Notes: generated by a model not told the origin, from the sequence alone. Positions 1 to 5,926 are shown, counted from the first letter of the stretch. The stretch is 6,437 nt of DNA from Spirochaetaceae bacterium (GCA_031265025.1 JAISDF010000039.1:1-6437); one strand, 5' to 3'. Translations and numbers: made by a program.

Positions 1-354
1 GAGGACGCAATCTTTATAGGGCCATGCCAGGGTAACGTTACCCGATGATGAAATAAAACCGCCTTTTTCATCGACAAGGCCGATTTTGTTTTTGAACACC
101 GTGTAACTATCGGGCAAGAATTCTTTGTTTGAAACGAATGACTGAAATTTGATTTTATCAAAAACCAATAGGCCGTCAACTTCCGTAAAGAAATGTTTCT
201 TTATTGCTTTACTTTTCAGCAGAAGGCGGAGCAAGCCGGTGTCGAGTTTAAGGGTGTATTCAACAACCTTGTTTTTGAGCAAATTTCCGTTTTCATCGGT
301 GAATTCACCGTAATCGTCAAGAAGTTTGGTCAGGTCGTCCAAAAGGTTTTGCAT
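1..354 (-). CDS. mod: Type III restriction-modification DNA methyltransferase (Mod subunit), N-terminal fragment, runs off the left edge
   Basis: Only the first 118 residues are in the window; the stop lies beyond base 1. Residues 55-61 read FFTEVDG, followed by LVFDKIKFQ (63-71), FVSNKEFLPDSYT (73-85), FKNKIGL (87-93) and AWPYKDCVL (110-118). This string is typical of the N-terminal domain of type III adenine-specific methyltransferases of the EcoP15I Mod-like group. The catalytic DPPY and SAM-binding motifs would lie past the edge and cannot be checked. The protein would methylate adenine at an asymmetric site, and would pair with a Res helicase/nuclease if one follows. The start is firm: AGGAA (361-365) lies 6 bases upstream and an in-frame TAG sits just before it. 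Two 60-base stretches counted by hand (61-120 and 121-180) are 43% and 32% GC, against 63% for a similar stretch of pheS, which suggests acquired DNA. No simple-sequence repeat is present in this part. Confidence 0.85.
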   Translation of the reverse strand, partial: MQNLLDDLTKLLDDYGEFTDENGNLLKNKVVEYTLKLDTGLLRLLLKSKAIKKHFFTEVDGLLVFDKIKFQSFVSNKEFLPDSYTVFKNKIGLVDEKGGFISSSGNVTLAWPYKDCVL

Positions 355-475
355 ACGTATTTCCTACTATATCATACCCTACGATAACAAGCCACTACCT
401 TCCCGGCAATCCTGACGTTGTCTAACTCCGCCCCGGAGAAGCGGCGGGGTTCGTAGGCCGGGTTCGCTGTACCCT

Positions 476-510
476 AAAAAAACACCCCGTGGCAGCGCCG
501 CAGGGTGTTT
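476..510 (-). terminator. Rho-independent terminator, minus strand
   Basis: An 8-bp perfect stem (AAACACCC 480-487 with GGGTGTTT 503-510) encloses a second stem (GTGGC 489-493 with GCCGC 497-501, including one G-T pair) over a 3-base loop. Read on the minus strand it ends in seven consecutive T (476-482). It lies about 95 bases past the hsp20 stop and would insulate hsp20 from the methyltransferase gene downstream. Confidence 0.75.
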
Positions 511-565
511 CAAGATTACTGTTTGTAAATTAGTTGAATAAACTTGGCCGGTTTTTGTCATCCTC

Positions 566-598
566 AAGGAGGCTGTTCAACTAATGGACAGCCTCCTT
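566..598 (-). terminator. Stem-loop directly after the hsp20 stop codon
   Basis: AAGGAGGCTGT (566-576) pairs perfectly with ACAGCCTCCTT (588-598), an 11-bp stem over an 11-base loop. It begins 6 bases after the hsp20 stop. There is no T tract on the minus-strand exit side, so it may be a transcript-stabilising 3' hairpin or a weak terminator in tandem with the stronger one at 476-510. One arm overlaps a competing inverted repeat (529-538 with 576-585). Confidence 0.5.
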
Positions 599-604
599 TC
601 CGAT

Positions 605-1063
605 TTACTTGGACTCAATGGAAATGAGCCGCTTCTTGACTTCGGGCCTTTTCTTTAACTCAAGAGTGAGTATGCCGTTTTTGAAGCTGGCGGAAATCTG
701 GTCAGGATCAACGCTTTCAGGCAGGGTAAAGGACCGGCTGAACGAAGTTATTTTCCGTTCCCGCATCAGGAAACGGCCGTCCTTTTTGGACTCCGGTTTT
801 TCGGACTCTTCCCTGCTCTCTGTTTCCTTCCTGGAAGCGATGCTTAAGGAGCCGCCGTTTACCTGGACTTCGACATCTTTCTCGTCAAAGCCGGGAAGTT
901 CCATTTCCATGGCATAGTGGCCGTCGTATTCCCGAATGTCCACCGGAGGAACCTTTCCGGCGGGAATCATGGACGAATCCCCAAAGAAAGATTCCATATA
1001 ACGGTCAAAGTCATGGAGCGCCCGCTCAATGGAAAGGGGCCGGTACAAAGCTACTGTTTTCAT
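605..1063 (-). CDS. hsp20: Small heat-shock protein, Hsp20/alpha-crystallin family
   Basis: This 152-residue protein has the normal length of a bacterial class A small heat-shock protein. Such proteins are ATP-independent cytoplasmic holdases that form oligomers and keep unfolding proteins soluble until DnaK/ClpB refold them. The first 38 residues are a typical variable N-terminal arm (MKTVALYRPLSIERALHDFD). The alpha-crystallin domain runs about 39-138: PPVDIREYDGHY (39-50), ELPGFDEKDVEV (55-66), a highly charged loop (77-96) in the dimerisation-loop region, RSFTLPESVD (110-119), and the signature ISASFKNGILTLELKK (123-138). The C-terminal tail holds the I-x-I anchoring motif as I147-S148-I149. 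A perfect AGGAGGT (1069-1075) lies 5 bases upstream of the ATG. The gene stands alone, transcribed away from the 668-residue gene. Regulation by heat is expected for the family; no CIRCE element (TTAGCACTC-N9-GAGTGCTAA) is visible. Confidence 0.96.
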   Translation of the reverse strand: MKTVALYRPLSIERALHDFDRYMESFFGDSSMIPAGKVPPVDIREYDGHYAMEMELPGFDEKDVEVQVNGGSLSIASRKETESREESEKPESKKDGRFLMRERKITSFSRSFTLPESVDPDQISASFKNGILTLELKKRPEVKKRLISIESK

Positions 1064-1068
1064 AGTTT

Positions 1069-1075
1069 ACCTCCT
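1069..1075 (-). promoter_or_regulatory. Strong hsp20 ribosome-binding site with a possible masking partner
   Basis: AGGAGGT on the minus strand is a full Shine-Dalgarno sequence, 5 bases before the hsp20 ATG. In the leader, TGCCTC (minus strand, 1100-1105) can pair with GAGGTA across it (five Watson-Crick pairs and one G-U), with AUG/CAU pairing possible inside. This could hide the site, as in RNA thermometers of small heat-shock genes. The site itself is seen; the masking is inference. Confidence 0.7.
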
Positions 1076-1109
1076 ATGGTCTATGATTTTGTTTTTCATG
1101 AGGCAGCCT

Positions 1110-1127
1110 AAAAACCATCCGGTTTTT
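1110..1127. repeat. A/T-flanked hairpin in the hsp20 leader
   Basis: AAAAACC (1110-1116) pairs with GGTTTTT (1121-1127) over a 4-base ATCC loop. On the minus strand the stem ends in five T, which is terminator-like, but it lies between the proposed hsp20 promoter and the gene. It is therefore either a leader structure or a weak attenuator. Confidence 0.45.
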
Positions 1128-1138
1128 GACAGCCCACG

Positions 1139-1155
1139 GGTGATTTTCAATCACC
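1139..1155. promoter_or_regulatory. 17-base perfect inverted repeat at the proposed hsp20 transcription start
   Basis: GGTGATT (1139-1145), a TTC spacer, then AATCACC (1149-1155). The repeat starts where transcription from the extended -10 box at 1162-1170 would begin. That is the classic position of a repressor operator; it could equally be the 5' hairpin of the leader RNA. No matching regulator is in the window. Confidence 0.4.
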
Positions 1156-1161
1156 ACATAT

Positions 1162-1170
1162 ATATTAGCA
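1162..1170 (-). promoter_or_regulatory. Candidate extended -10 promoter for hsp20
   Basis: On the minus strand this reads TGCTAATAT, an extended -10 (TG-N-TAATAT) one base from the TATAAT consensus. No good -35 box is found at 16-18 bases, as is common for extended -10 promoters. Start of transcription would be near 1155, giving a leader of about 92 bases. The same ATTTGCTA core occurs in front of pheS. Confidence 0.45.
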
Positions 1171-1193
1171 AATACCGTGCCATGTTCCTGTAA

Positions 1194-1205
1194 TTCAATA
1201 TTGAA
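1194..1205. repeat. 12-base perfect palindrome TTCAATATTGAA
   Basis: Perfect dyad symmetry about 25 bases upstream of the proposed hsp20 -10 box, in the AT-rich part of the divergent region. The length and position suit a dimeric regulator site, but one 12-base palindrome in AT-rich DNA can arise by chance. Confidence 0.3.
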
Positions 1206-1423
1206 GAAGAAAAAATGTCCTTTTTCATCCTTTTTGAAGGGAATTCACGGCCAAATCCCGGTTTTTTTGAGGACCGGCTTTGAAAAAACGGCCTCGCTTC
1301 AATTTTCTATCCTGTATTATGGGGCATTTTGATACACATGCGTCAATTTTGCTTTTATAGCGGTCAAATTTCCCCATTTTTTCCCGATACGGCACGAGAG
1401 GCGCCGCTTTTTGGAATAACGGC

Positions 1424-1452
1424 TTTACAGGACAAGATACTGCTCCTATACT
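1424..1452 (+). promoter_or_regulatory. Sigma-70-type promoter immediately before the pRiA4b-domain gene
   Basis: TTTACA (1424-1429), a 17-base spacer, and TATACT (1447-1452): each box is one mismatch from consensus at ideal spacing. Transcription would begin near 1459, only about 4 bases before the ATG at 1463, so the mRNA would be nearly leaderless and AAAAGGA (1453-1459) would be lost as a ribosome-binding site. An alternative is TTGGAA (1411-1416), 19 bases, GATACT (1436-1441), which would start near 1448 and keep that site. Confidence 0.5.
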
Positions 1453-1462
1453 AAAAGGACGC

Positions 1463-3469
1463 ATGACCATTACCCAGGAAGACGCGCTTTACGATTTTCT
1501 CGAAAACGCCACTGATTCTTTTACCATTGACGATGTGGCTTCTTTTATACGCATGGTGGATTCCCAGGGGGCGAGGCGGCTTGGAGGGGAAATTTATTCC
1601 TTTATCAACGCCCGCAATCTGGCTTTCAGGGTGGACAAAAAGCACCTCATCTCACGGCGTGGCTGCTTTGAGCCGGTTCCCTTTGTGATACACCCTTCCC
1701 GCACCGAAATCATGAACGGCATACTGATTCCCGGCCACCGCTGTATTCCCTTTGCCAATCCGGCGCTGCTTCCCCAGGAATATACTTTTCTGTGGAAAGG
1801 GGAAGCTGTTTCCTATACAACTACCGAGGGGCCCCCTGAGGATTTTTATCCTTACTACAGTCTCTTTGGCGAAGAATACGCGCCCCAGTATGTGGCCAGG
1901 GACAACCCGGAAAACGAATCGGCTTTTAACGGCGATCCCTATGAGGACCCGCCCGAGGTTTCGGTGCATACCCTTGATATGCGGAATGTGTACCGCTCAG
2001 GTTCCTTTGTTCCCGGTGATGTGTTTGCCGTGAGGACCCTTGACTGGAAGAACGGCGTTTTCGAGCTTGACCGGATTCCTGAGGGCTCCTGGTCCCGGAC
2101 CGAACTCTATGACTGGTTTGAGGCTGCCGAGGCGGGTTTTCGTTTTGCCTTTGAGTACAAGGGCCCCGGATCGTCAACCGAGGAGCAGATTGCCCTGGCC
2201 TACTGGTACGGCGGCAAGCGCATGAGGGAGCTTCCGGCCTACGCGCTGGACGACTTTCTCTATAACCGTACCGAGCAGATTGAAACGGTGCCCTATGGTA
2301 TAGAAACCCGTTTCTGGTACGCGGGAAAGGAGATCCCCGATCAGGTGCACCTCTACGCCGACCAGGCGCCGCCTGACCGCACGATAGTGGAGGAGATTCT
2401 GTTCCGTCATGGCATCCCTGTTTCTGAATATGTAATTCAGTCCTATATACGGGATTCCCTTTTCAGAAAGGAAGAGGACCCCGGCCTTATTCTGGAACGC
2501 ATAGCGCCTGAACCCATCATCAGCGATCTTAACCGGGACGAGAAAAAATATCTTTCCCGCTATCTTGAAGAGGTTTTTATTGAATTCAGCCTGTCCTATT
2601 CCCCGTTCAGTGAACGTGTCATGGGTCCGGTGCGCCAGCGGGTAGCCGAGATGCATACGGCGGTGGTGGAACTCATAGACCATCTCAAACGGAGCGGCAT
2701 AAACGGCGCGTGGTTTCCAAAGCATACCTTTGTCATCCTTTCCCAGATTCAGGGCCACGCCGCCGGCGTACTTGAGGATCTGGATATGGACGAGATTCCC
2801 GAACAGGCCGAACTTGACGCGATGGAAAATTCCCTGGACAGCATGCTCGAAACCTATGAGGACATACGCTGCCTCATTGAGGAATCGACCGAAAGTTTCA
2901 GGCGGAGCGCGATCTCGGTTGTCAGGCACGGCCCCAATGAGCTTGACTGGCTCAGTGTACAGGCCCGTCTTGGCGGAACCGATGTATGGCGGCGCTTTCT
3001 CCTTCCTTCCTCGGCAAGCCTTAAAGACCTGCACGAAATCATCCAGACCGCGTTCGGCTGGTCTTCTCAATATCCCTACCGCTTTTTTGAGGAAAAGACG
3101 CGCCGGGACATGGCCGGTCCGCCGTTAAACGGCATACGCGCCGACACGGTTCTTGAGGAGCTTGATGTCCGGGGTATCATGGAGCTTATTTACGAATACG
3201 GAAACAACTGGAATGTGCGGCTTCTCTTTCTTTTCCGTCAGGAAGCCGGCGAGACGGGATGCCCGTGCTGCGTTGAGGGCGAAGGCGCCGGTCCTCCCGA
3301 AACCCTGAGCGGCCCCCTGCGTTTCCGCCGCCTTGTGGCGGCCCTCTCGCGGGAAGGAAGCCCCGAACAGAAACAGGCCGGAACCGAACTGGGCGCGGGC
3401 TTTGATCCTTCAGCCTTTGACCTTGACGCCTGCAATGCCGAACTGAAAAAACGGTCCGGGACCCTGTAA
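1463..3469 (+). CDS. Hypothetical protein with C-terminal plasmid pRiA4b ORF-3 (IS1096 TnpR-like) domain
   Basis: This 668-residue protein has no signal peptide or membrane segment and is presumably cytoplasmic. Residues about 495-665 match the pRiA4b ORF-3-like family: VWRRFLLP (508-515), DLHEIIQTAFGW (522-533), YEYGNNWNV (577-585), CPCCVEGEGAGPPE (600-613), SGPLRF (616-621) and GFDPSAFDL (646-654). C600, C602 and C603 form a cluster often seen at this point of the family. The domain's biochemical role is not established; relatives occur on plasmids and in an IS1096-associated protein called a transposase repressor. The first ~480 residues are unrecognised. The first ~70 look helical and could be a winged-helix fold; there is an aromatic- and acid-rich middle, and the 440-475 stretch is acidic and helical. 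Most family members are near the size of the domain alone, so this is an enlarged architecture. ATG 1463 is preceded by AAAAGGA, only 3 bases away; the next methionine is residue 31. It faces away from hsp20 and converges on pheS. No transposase is nearby. Confidence 0.85.
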   Translation: MTITQEDALYDFLENATDSFTIDDVASFIRMVDSQGARRLGGEIYSFINARNLAFRVDKKHLISRRGCFEPVPFVIHPSRTEIMNGILIPGHRCIPFANPALLPQEYTFLWKGEAVSYTTTEGPPEDFYPYYSLFGEEYAPQYVARDNPENESAFNGDPYEDPPEVSVHTLDMRNVYRSGSFVPGDVFAVRTLDWKNGVFELDRIPEGSWSRTELYDWFEAAEAGFRFAFEYKGPGSSTEEQIALAYWYGGKRMRELPAYALDDFLYNRTEQIETVPYGIETRFWYAGKEIPDQVHLYADQAPPDRTIVEEILFRHGIPVSEYVIQSYIRDSLFRKEEDPGLILERIAPEPIISDLNRDEKKYLSRYLEEVFIEFSLSYSPFSERVMGPVRQRVAEMHTAVVELIDHLKRSGINGAWFPKHTFVILSQIQGHAAGVLEDLDMDEIPEQAELDAMENSLDSMLETYEDIRCLIEESTESFRRSAISVVRHGPNELDWLSVQARLGGTDVWRRFLLPSSASLKDLHEIIQTAFGWSSQYPYRFFEEKTRRDMAGPPLNGIRADTVLEELDVRGIMELIYEYGNNWNVRLLFLFRQEAGETGCPCCVEGEGAGPPETLSGPLRFRRLVAALSREGSPEQKQAGTELGAGFDPSAFDLDACNAELKKRSGTL

Positions 3470-3474
3470 ACCCG

Positions 3475-3540
3475 CCCGCGCGGAGCCGCAGCTATCCTGC
3501 GCGGAACCTCGGAGGGCTATCCCGCGCGGAGCCGCAGGGG
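3475..3540. repeat. GC-rich degenerate short repeats in the convergent gap
   Basis: A perfect 17-base direct repeat, CCCGCGCGGAGCCGCAG, occurs at 3475-3491 and 3521-3537. Between them lies a diverged copy (CTGCGCGGAACCTCGGAG, 3497-3514), and CTATCC precedes both the second and third units. Each unit contains CCGCGC or GCGCGG, so adjacent units can form stems, for example 3497-3504 with 3522-3529 (8 bp with one T-G pair). There is no T tract, so it is not a standard terminator, though it sits where two convergent genes must end. It looks like a fragment of a dispersed genomic repeat. Confidence 0.55.
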
Positions 3541-3544
3541 AGGC

Positions 3545-5158
3545 TCATCCCGCGTTTGCCCTGGTTCTCCTGAGACGTACATTTTCAATATCGCTGCTGA
3601 AAAGCTCACGGAGGTCATTGAGGCCCAGGGCCATGAGAGCCATGCGGTCTATGCCTATGCCCCAGGCCGCCACCGGCACATTGACAGACAGGGACCGGGT
3701 TACCTCGGGCCGGAAAATGCCTGAGCCGCCGAGTTCAAACCAGCCCAGCGCCGGGTGTTTAATGTGGACTTCCACAGAAGGTTCGGTAAAGGGAAAATAG
3801 CCGGGAACGTATTTTACTTCTTTGGCGCCGGCCACTTCCCTGGCAAACATGTCAAGCATACCGAGCAGGGTGCGGAGATTGACATCCTCGCCAAGCACTA
3901 TGCCCTCGGTCTGGTAAAAATCAGAGAGATGGGTGGCGTCAACCTTGTCATAACGGAAGCAGCGCACTATGCCGAAGTACTTGCCGGGAATTTTCGCCTT
4001 TGGCAGGGTCTTGGCCGAAAGCACTGTTCCCTGGCTGCGGAGTATGAGCCGCCTGGTAAAATCACGGTCAAAATGGTAGTTCCAGCCCCGGCTGCCGGTT
4101 TTGCCGCCGTTCTCGTGGGCAGAGGCCACATTGGAAAGCCAGGGCTCCTCAATGGACACGGCCTTCTCCGGCTCCGCAATATGGTACACATCATGTATGT
4201 CCCTGGCGGAATGGAACTGGGGCATAAAGAGGGCGTCCGAATTCCAGAATTCGGTTTCAACCAGGGGGCCGTCAAATTCCTCAAAGCCCAGGGAACAAAG
4301 CTGGTCCTTTACATCCTCAAGGAATTTCGCGTAGGGATTGGTCCTTCCGGGAACAAGCCGTGTGGGAGGGACCTGCACATTATACGAACGGAAGCTCCTG
4401 CCCTTCCATGAGCCTGATTCAAGCATCTCGGGGCTGAGAGTCCCTATCTCGTCTCCGGTAATGCCGGCGGCTTTCAGGGCGACGGCGGTTCCTTCCCATG
4501 CGGGGGTAAAGCCGAATACCACTGTCTCCTTCTCAAGCTCCCTGAAAGGAGCGTCGGCAGCGCCCCGCTTCTTTGCCATACCCGACATGGCGGACTGTTC
4601 GGCCTCAGAGAGATCGGACCGGGCAAGAAACTCCCCTGATTCCCGGCCCGCCCTGTCAAGGAGGCCCCGTATCACGGCAAGATATTCGGCGCCCTTACCT
4701 TTCGCTGGGCGGCCGTTTTCAAGCTCGCTGCCGGACAGGGCCATGACAAGCCGTTTTTCGCTGTCCATCGCAAGAACGCCCAGCTTGGAAAGGGTACCAA
4801 AGGCGCTGCCGGCGACCTTGTTGTCAAGGCCCAGGGTTTTGGCAAGCTCAGGCAGAGTAGGCCCCGCCCCGCCCTGCTCCCGTATCCGTATCAATTCAAT
4901 GACGCGCTCGGCAGGAGTTCCCTTTTCTTTCCAGACCCTGCCCAGTTCGGTCAGCTCGTAAAAAAAACTCGTTTCCCTTCTCAGCTCGCCCACAATACCC
5001 TTTCCGGCAAGCCAGGACAGAGCCTGATTGCCGTTTCCGGCCTTAAAACCCAGGTCCTTTTCGATTTTTTCAACAGTAAGCTCATCACCTTTCTTGTATG
5101 AAAGAATAACCCTGACTTCCAGAGGATGAAGGTTTTTAACCGTACTTTGAATATCCAT
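3545..5158 (-). CDS. pheS: Phenylalanine--tRNA ligase alpha subunit, archaeal/eukaryotic type
   Basis: This 537-residue class II aminoacyl-tRNA synthetase alpha chain charges tRNA-Phe with phenylalanine in the cytoplasm, as an (alpha-beta)2 enzyme with PheT. The first ~150 residues look like winged-helix domains (LTVEKIEKDLGF 27-38; ELAKTLGLDNKVAGSAFGTL 104-123), the extension typical of archaeal/eukaryotic PheS rather than the coiled coil of the common, shorter bacterial form. The catalytic core has FWNSDALFMPQFHSARD (304-320), LRSQGTVLSAKTL (373-385), motif 2 FGIVRCFRYDKVDATHLSDF (395-414) ending in YQTEG, the substrate pocket FTEPSVEVH (457-465), GGSGIFRPEV (477-486), and motif 3 WGIGIDRMALM (499-509) with the invariant arginine R505. 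Spirochaetes are known to carry this type. pheT is not adjacent; downstream is a convergent gene. Start: GGAG (minus strand, 5164-5167) lies 5 bases before the ATG. The secreted-protein gene lies 77 bases upstream on the same strand. Confidence 0.95.
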   Translation of the reverse strand: MDIQSTVKNLHPLEVRVILSYKKGDELTVEKIEKDLGFKAGNGNQALSWLAGKGIVGELRRETSFFYELTELGRVWKEKGTPAERVIELIRIREQGGAGPTLPELAKTLGLDNKVAGSAFGTLSKLGVLAMDSEKRLVMALSGSELENGRPAKGKGAEYLAVIRGLLDRAGRESGEFLARSDLSEAEQSAMSGMAKKRGAADAPFRELEKETVVFGFTPAWEGTAVALKAAGITGDEIGTLSPEMLESGSWKGRSFRSYNVQVPPTRLVPGRTNPYAKFLEDVKDQLCSLGFEEFDGPLVETEFWNSDALFMPQFHSARDIHDVYHIAEPEKAVSIEEPWLSNVASAHENGGKTGSRGWNYHFDRDFTRRLILRSQGTVLSAKTLPKAKIPGKYFGIVRCFRYDKVDATHLSDFYQTEGIVLGEDVNLRTLLGMLDMFAREVAGAKEVKYVPGYFPFTEPSVEVHIKHPALGWFELGGSGIFRPEVTRSLSVNVPVAAWGIGIDRMALMALGLNDLRELFSSDIENVRLRRTRANAG

Positions 5159-5186
5159 GCAGACTCCGTGTTCAGTTTCTTGAGTC

Positions 5187-5195
5187 AGAATAGCA
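5187..5195 (-). promoter_or_regulatory. Candidate extended -10 promoter for pheS
   Basis: On the minus strand this reads TGCTATTCT, with ATTTGCTA in common with the proposed hsp20 promoter. No clear -35 box is present. Transcription would start near 5180, about 22 bases before the ATG, leaving the GGAG site inside the leader. If real, pheS does not depend on read-through from the secreted-protein gene. No T-box antiterminator structure fits in so short a leader. Confidence 0.4.
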
Positions 5196-5236
5196 AATGC
5201 GCGGTAATTTGGGAAGCGCCGGATTAGTATGCCGTA

Positions 5237-5926
5237 TCAGTACACGGAAAAGGGAATGATTTCGGTGATTTCGACCCTAAAGCGGGCGTTGACCTGCCAG
5301 CGCCCTGAGGACAGGCGGTACGTTGGAAAGGAATCAAGGGCGATATACCCCCTGGCGTGTTTGGGACGGTTCCGCTCACTGCCCCGGAGCATAGCGCGCA
5401 CCGCGGCCCTCGCGGCGTCCTCAAGGGCGGTTTTTTTTATCCGCATCCAGTCCCCGGTTTCGACAGGCCCGCCCACAGGACCGTATCCCAGGGCATGGAC
5501 ACTCCGTATAGTTCCCGCCCTCCAGACCCTCATCCGCCTGATTTGATCTTCATCAAGACGGTAATCAGCCCACATGAAGAACAGGGACCCCTCAAGCCGC
5601 GCGTCGGTAACGGTAAGCCGGCTGTCGCCCCACGCGACGCCGCCCAGCTCTTCAAGTTCAAAAGTTTCGGGAATGCGCCGGGCCTGTTCGCCTATCTCAT
5701 GCTCAAAAGACCAGCCGTACAGCATGGCCGAAAAAAACATCGCCGCTTCTTCCAGAGCCCGCCTGTGGGCAGCCCCGGTATCCAGGGGGTACTGCTCGTC
5801 CACATAGGCGGCGTAGACCGGTTCCATCTCGACCCGTATCTCGCCCCTGAGTACCTCCTGCCCAAAAAGGGGAAACGAAACAGCCAAAACAAGGACCCAC
5901 GCCGCTCCGGGCCGGAACAAAACCAT
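5237..5926 (-). CDS. Hypothetical secreted (periplasmic) protein, 229 residues
   Basis: Function not recognised. Residues 1-23 form a signal peptide: a short start with one arginine (MVLFRPG), a hydrophobic core (AAWVLVLAVSFPLF, 8-21) and likely cleavage near FGQ-EV. There is no lipobox cysteine, so it is not an obvious lipoprotein. No other membrane segment is seen. The mature protein carries ALEEAA (57-62) and ALEDAA (167-172), each opening a predicted helix (ALEEAAMFFSAMLYG; ALEDAARAAVRAMLRG). The second is followed by a strand-rich end, RGYIALDSFPTY and GRWQVNARFRVEITEI. Such A-L-x-x-A-A helix plus strand units resemble small envelope domains like LPP20/FlgT-N, but this is only a resemblance. 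The frame stays open upstream to 6094 (285 codons), but that part is repeat sequence and would bury the signal peptide; I chose the ATG at 5926, although only a weak AAGGG precedes it. It lies upstream of pheS on the same strand. Confidence 0.75.
   Translation of the reverse strand: MVLFRPGAAWVLVLAVSFPLFGQEVLRGEIRVEMEPVYAAYVDEQYPLDTGAAHRRALEEAAMFFSAMLYGWSFEHEIGEQARRIPETFELEELGGVAWGDSRLTVTDARLEGSLFFMWADYRLDEDQIRRMRVWRAGTIRSVHALGYGPVGGPVETGDWMRIKKTALEDAARAAVRAMLRGSERNRPKHARGYIALDSFPTYRLSSGRWQVNARFRVEITEIIPFSVY

Larger units (their letters stand above)
1064..1462. other. Divergent intergenic region between hsp20 and the pRiA4b-domain gene
   Basis: This 399-base gap has no convincing gene. Besides the elements listed separately it contains TCCTTTTT twice in tandem (1218-1225 and 1228-1235). 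It also has an imperfect inverted repeat GTTTTTT (1261-1267) with AAAAAAC (1283-1289). A second possible hsp20 promoter on the minus strand reads TTGACG (1341-1346), 19 bases, CATAAT (1316-1321), which would give a leader of about 245 bases. An open frame on the minus strand from 1470 to 1225 (81 codons) has no ribosome-binding site and no recognisable composition, and is not called. Confidence 0.5.

Noticed and set aside
193..387. 64-codon plus-strand frame at the left end
   Set aside because: It is antisense to the recognised methyltransferase N-terminus.
379..567. 62-codon minus-strand frame between hsp20 and mod
   Set aside because: It spans the terminator at 476-510 and begins inside the post-hsp20 hairpin; the peptide has no recognisable composition.
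1064..1200. CIRCE/HrcA or sigma-32 promoter for hsp20
   Set aside because: No TTAGCACTC/GAGTGCTAA pair and no convincing CTTGAA...CCCCAT arrangement was found; the inverted repeat at 1139-1155 has a different sequence.
1225..1470. 81-codon minus-strand frame in the divergent region
   Set aside because: No ribosome-binding site, no recognisable features, and it overlaps the start of the 668-residue gene and a promoter.
2174..3070. 298-codon open frame on the minus strand inside the 668-residue gene
   Set aside because: It lies wholly inside a gene with clear domain motifs on the other strand, has no recognisable motifs, and is the usual shadow of GC-rich coding sequence.
3475..3540. CRISPR array
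   Set aside because: Units are short, degenerate and GC-rich with no regular unique spacers, and no cas genes are present.
3755..4411. 218-codon plus-strand frame opposite pheS
   Set aside because: It is antisense to the conserved catalytic core of PheS and has no family features; the 207-codon frame at 4338-4961 is rejected for the same reason.
5159..5236. T-box or attenuator in front of pheS
   Set aside because: The gap is only 78 bases and lacks a T-box core, a specifier stem or a terminator hairpin with a T tract.
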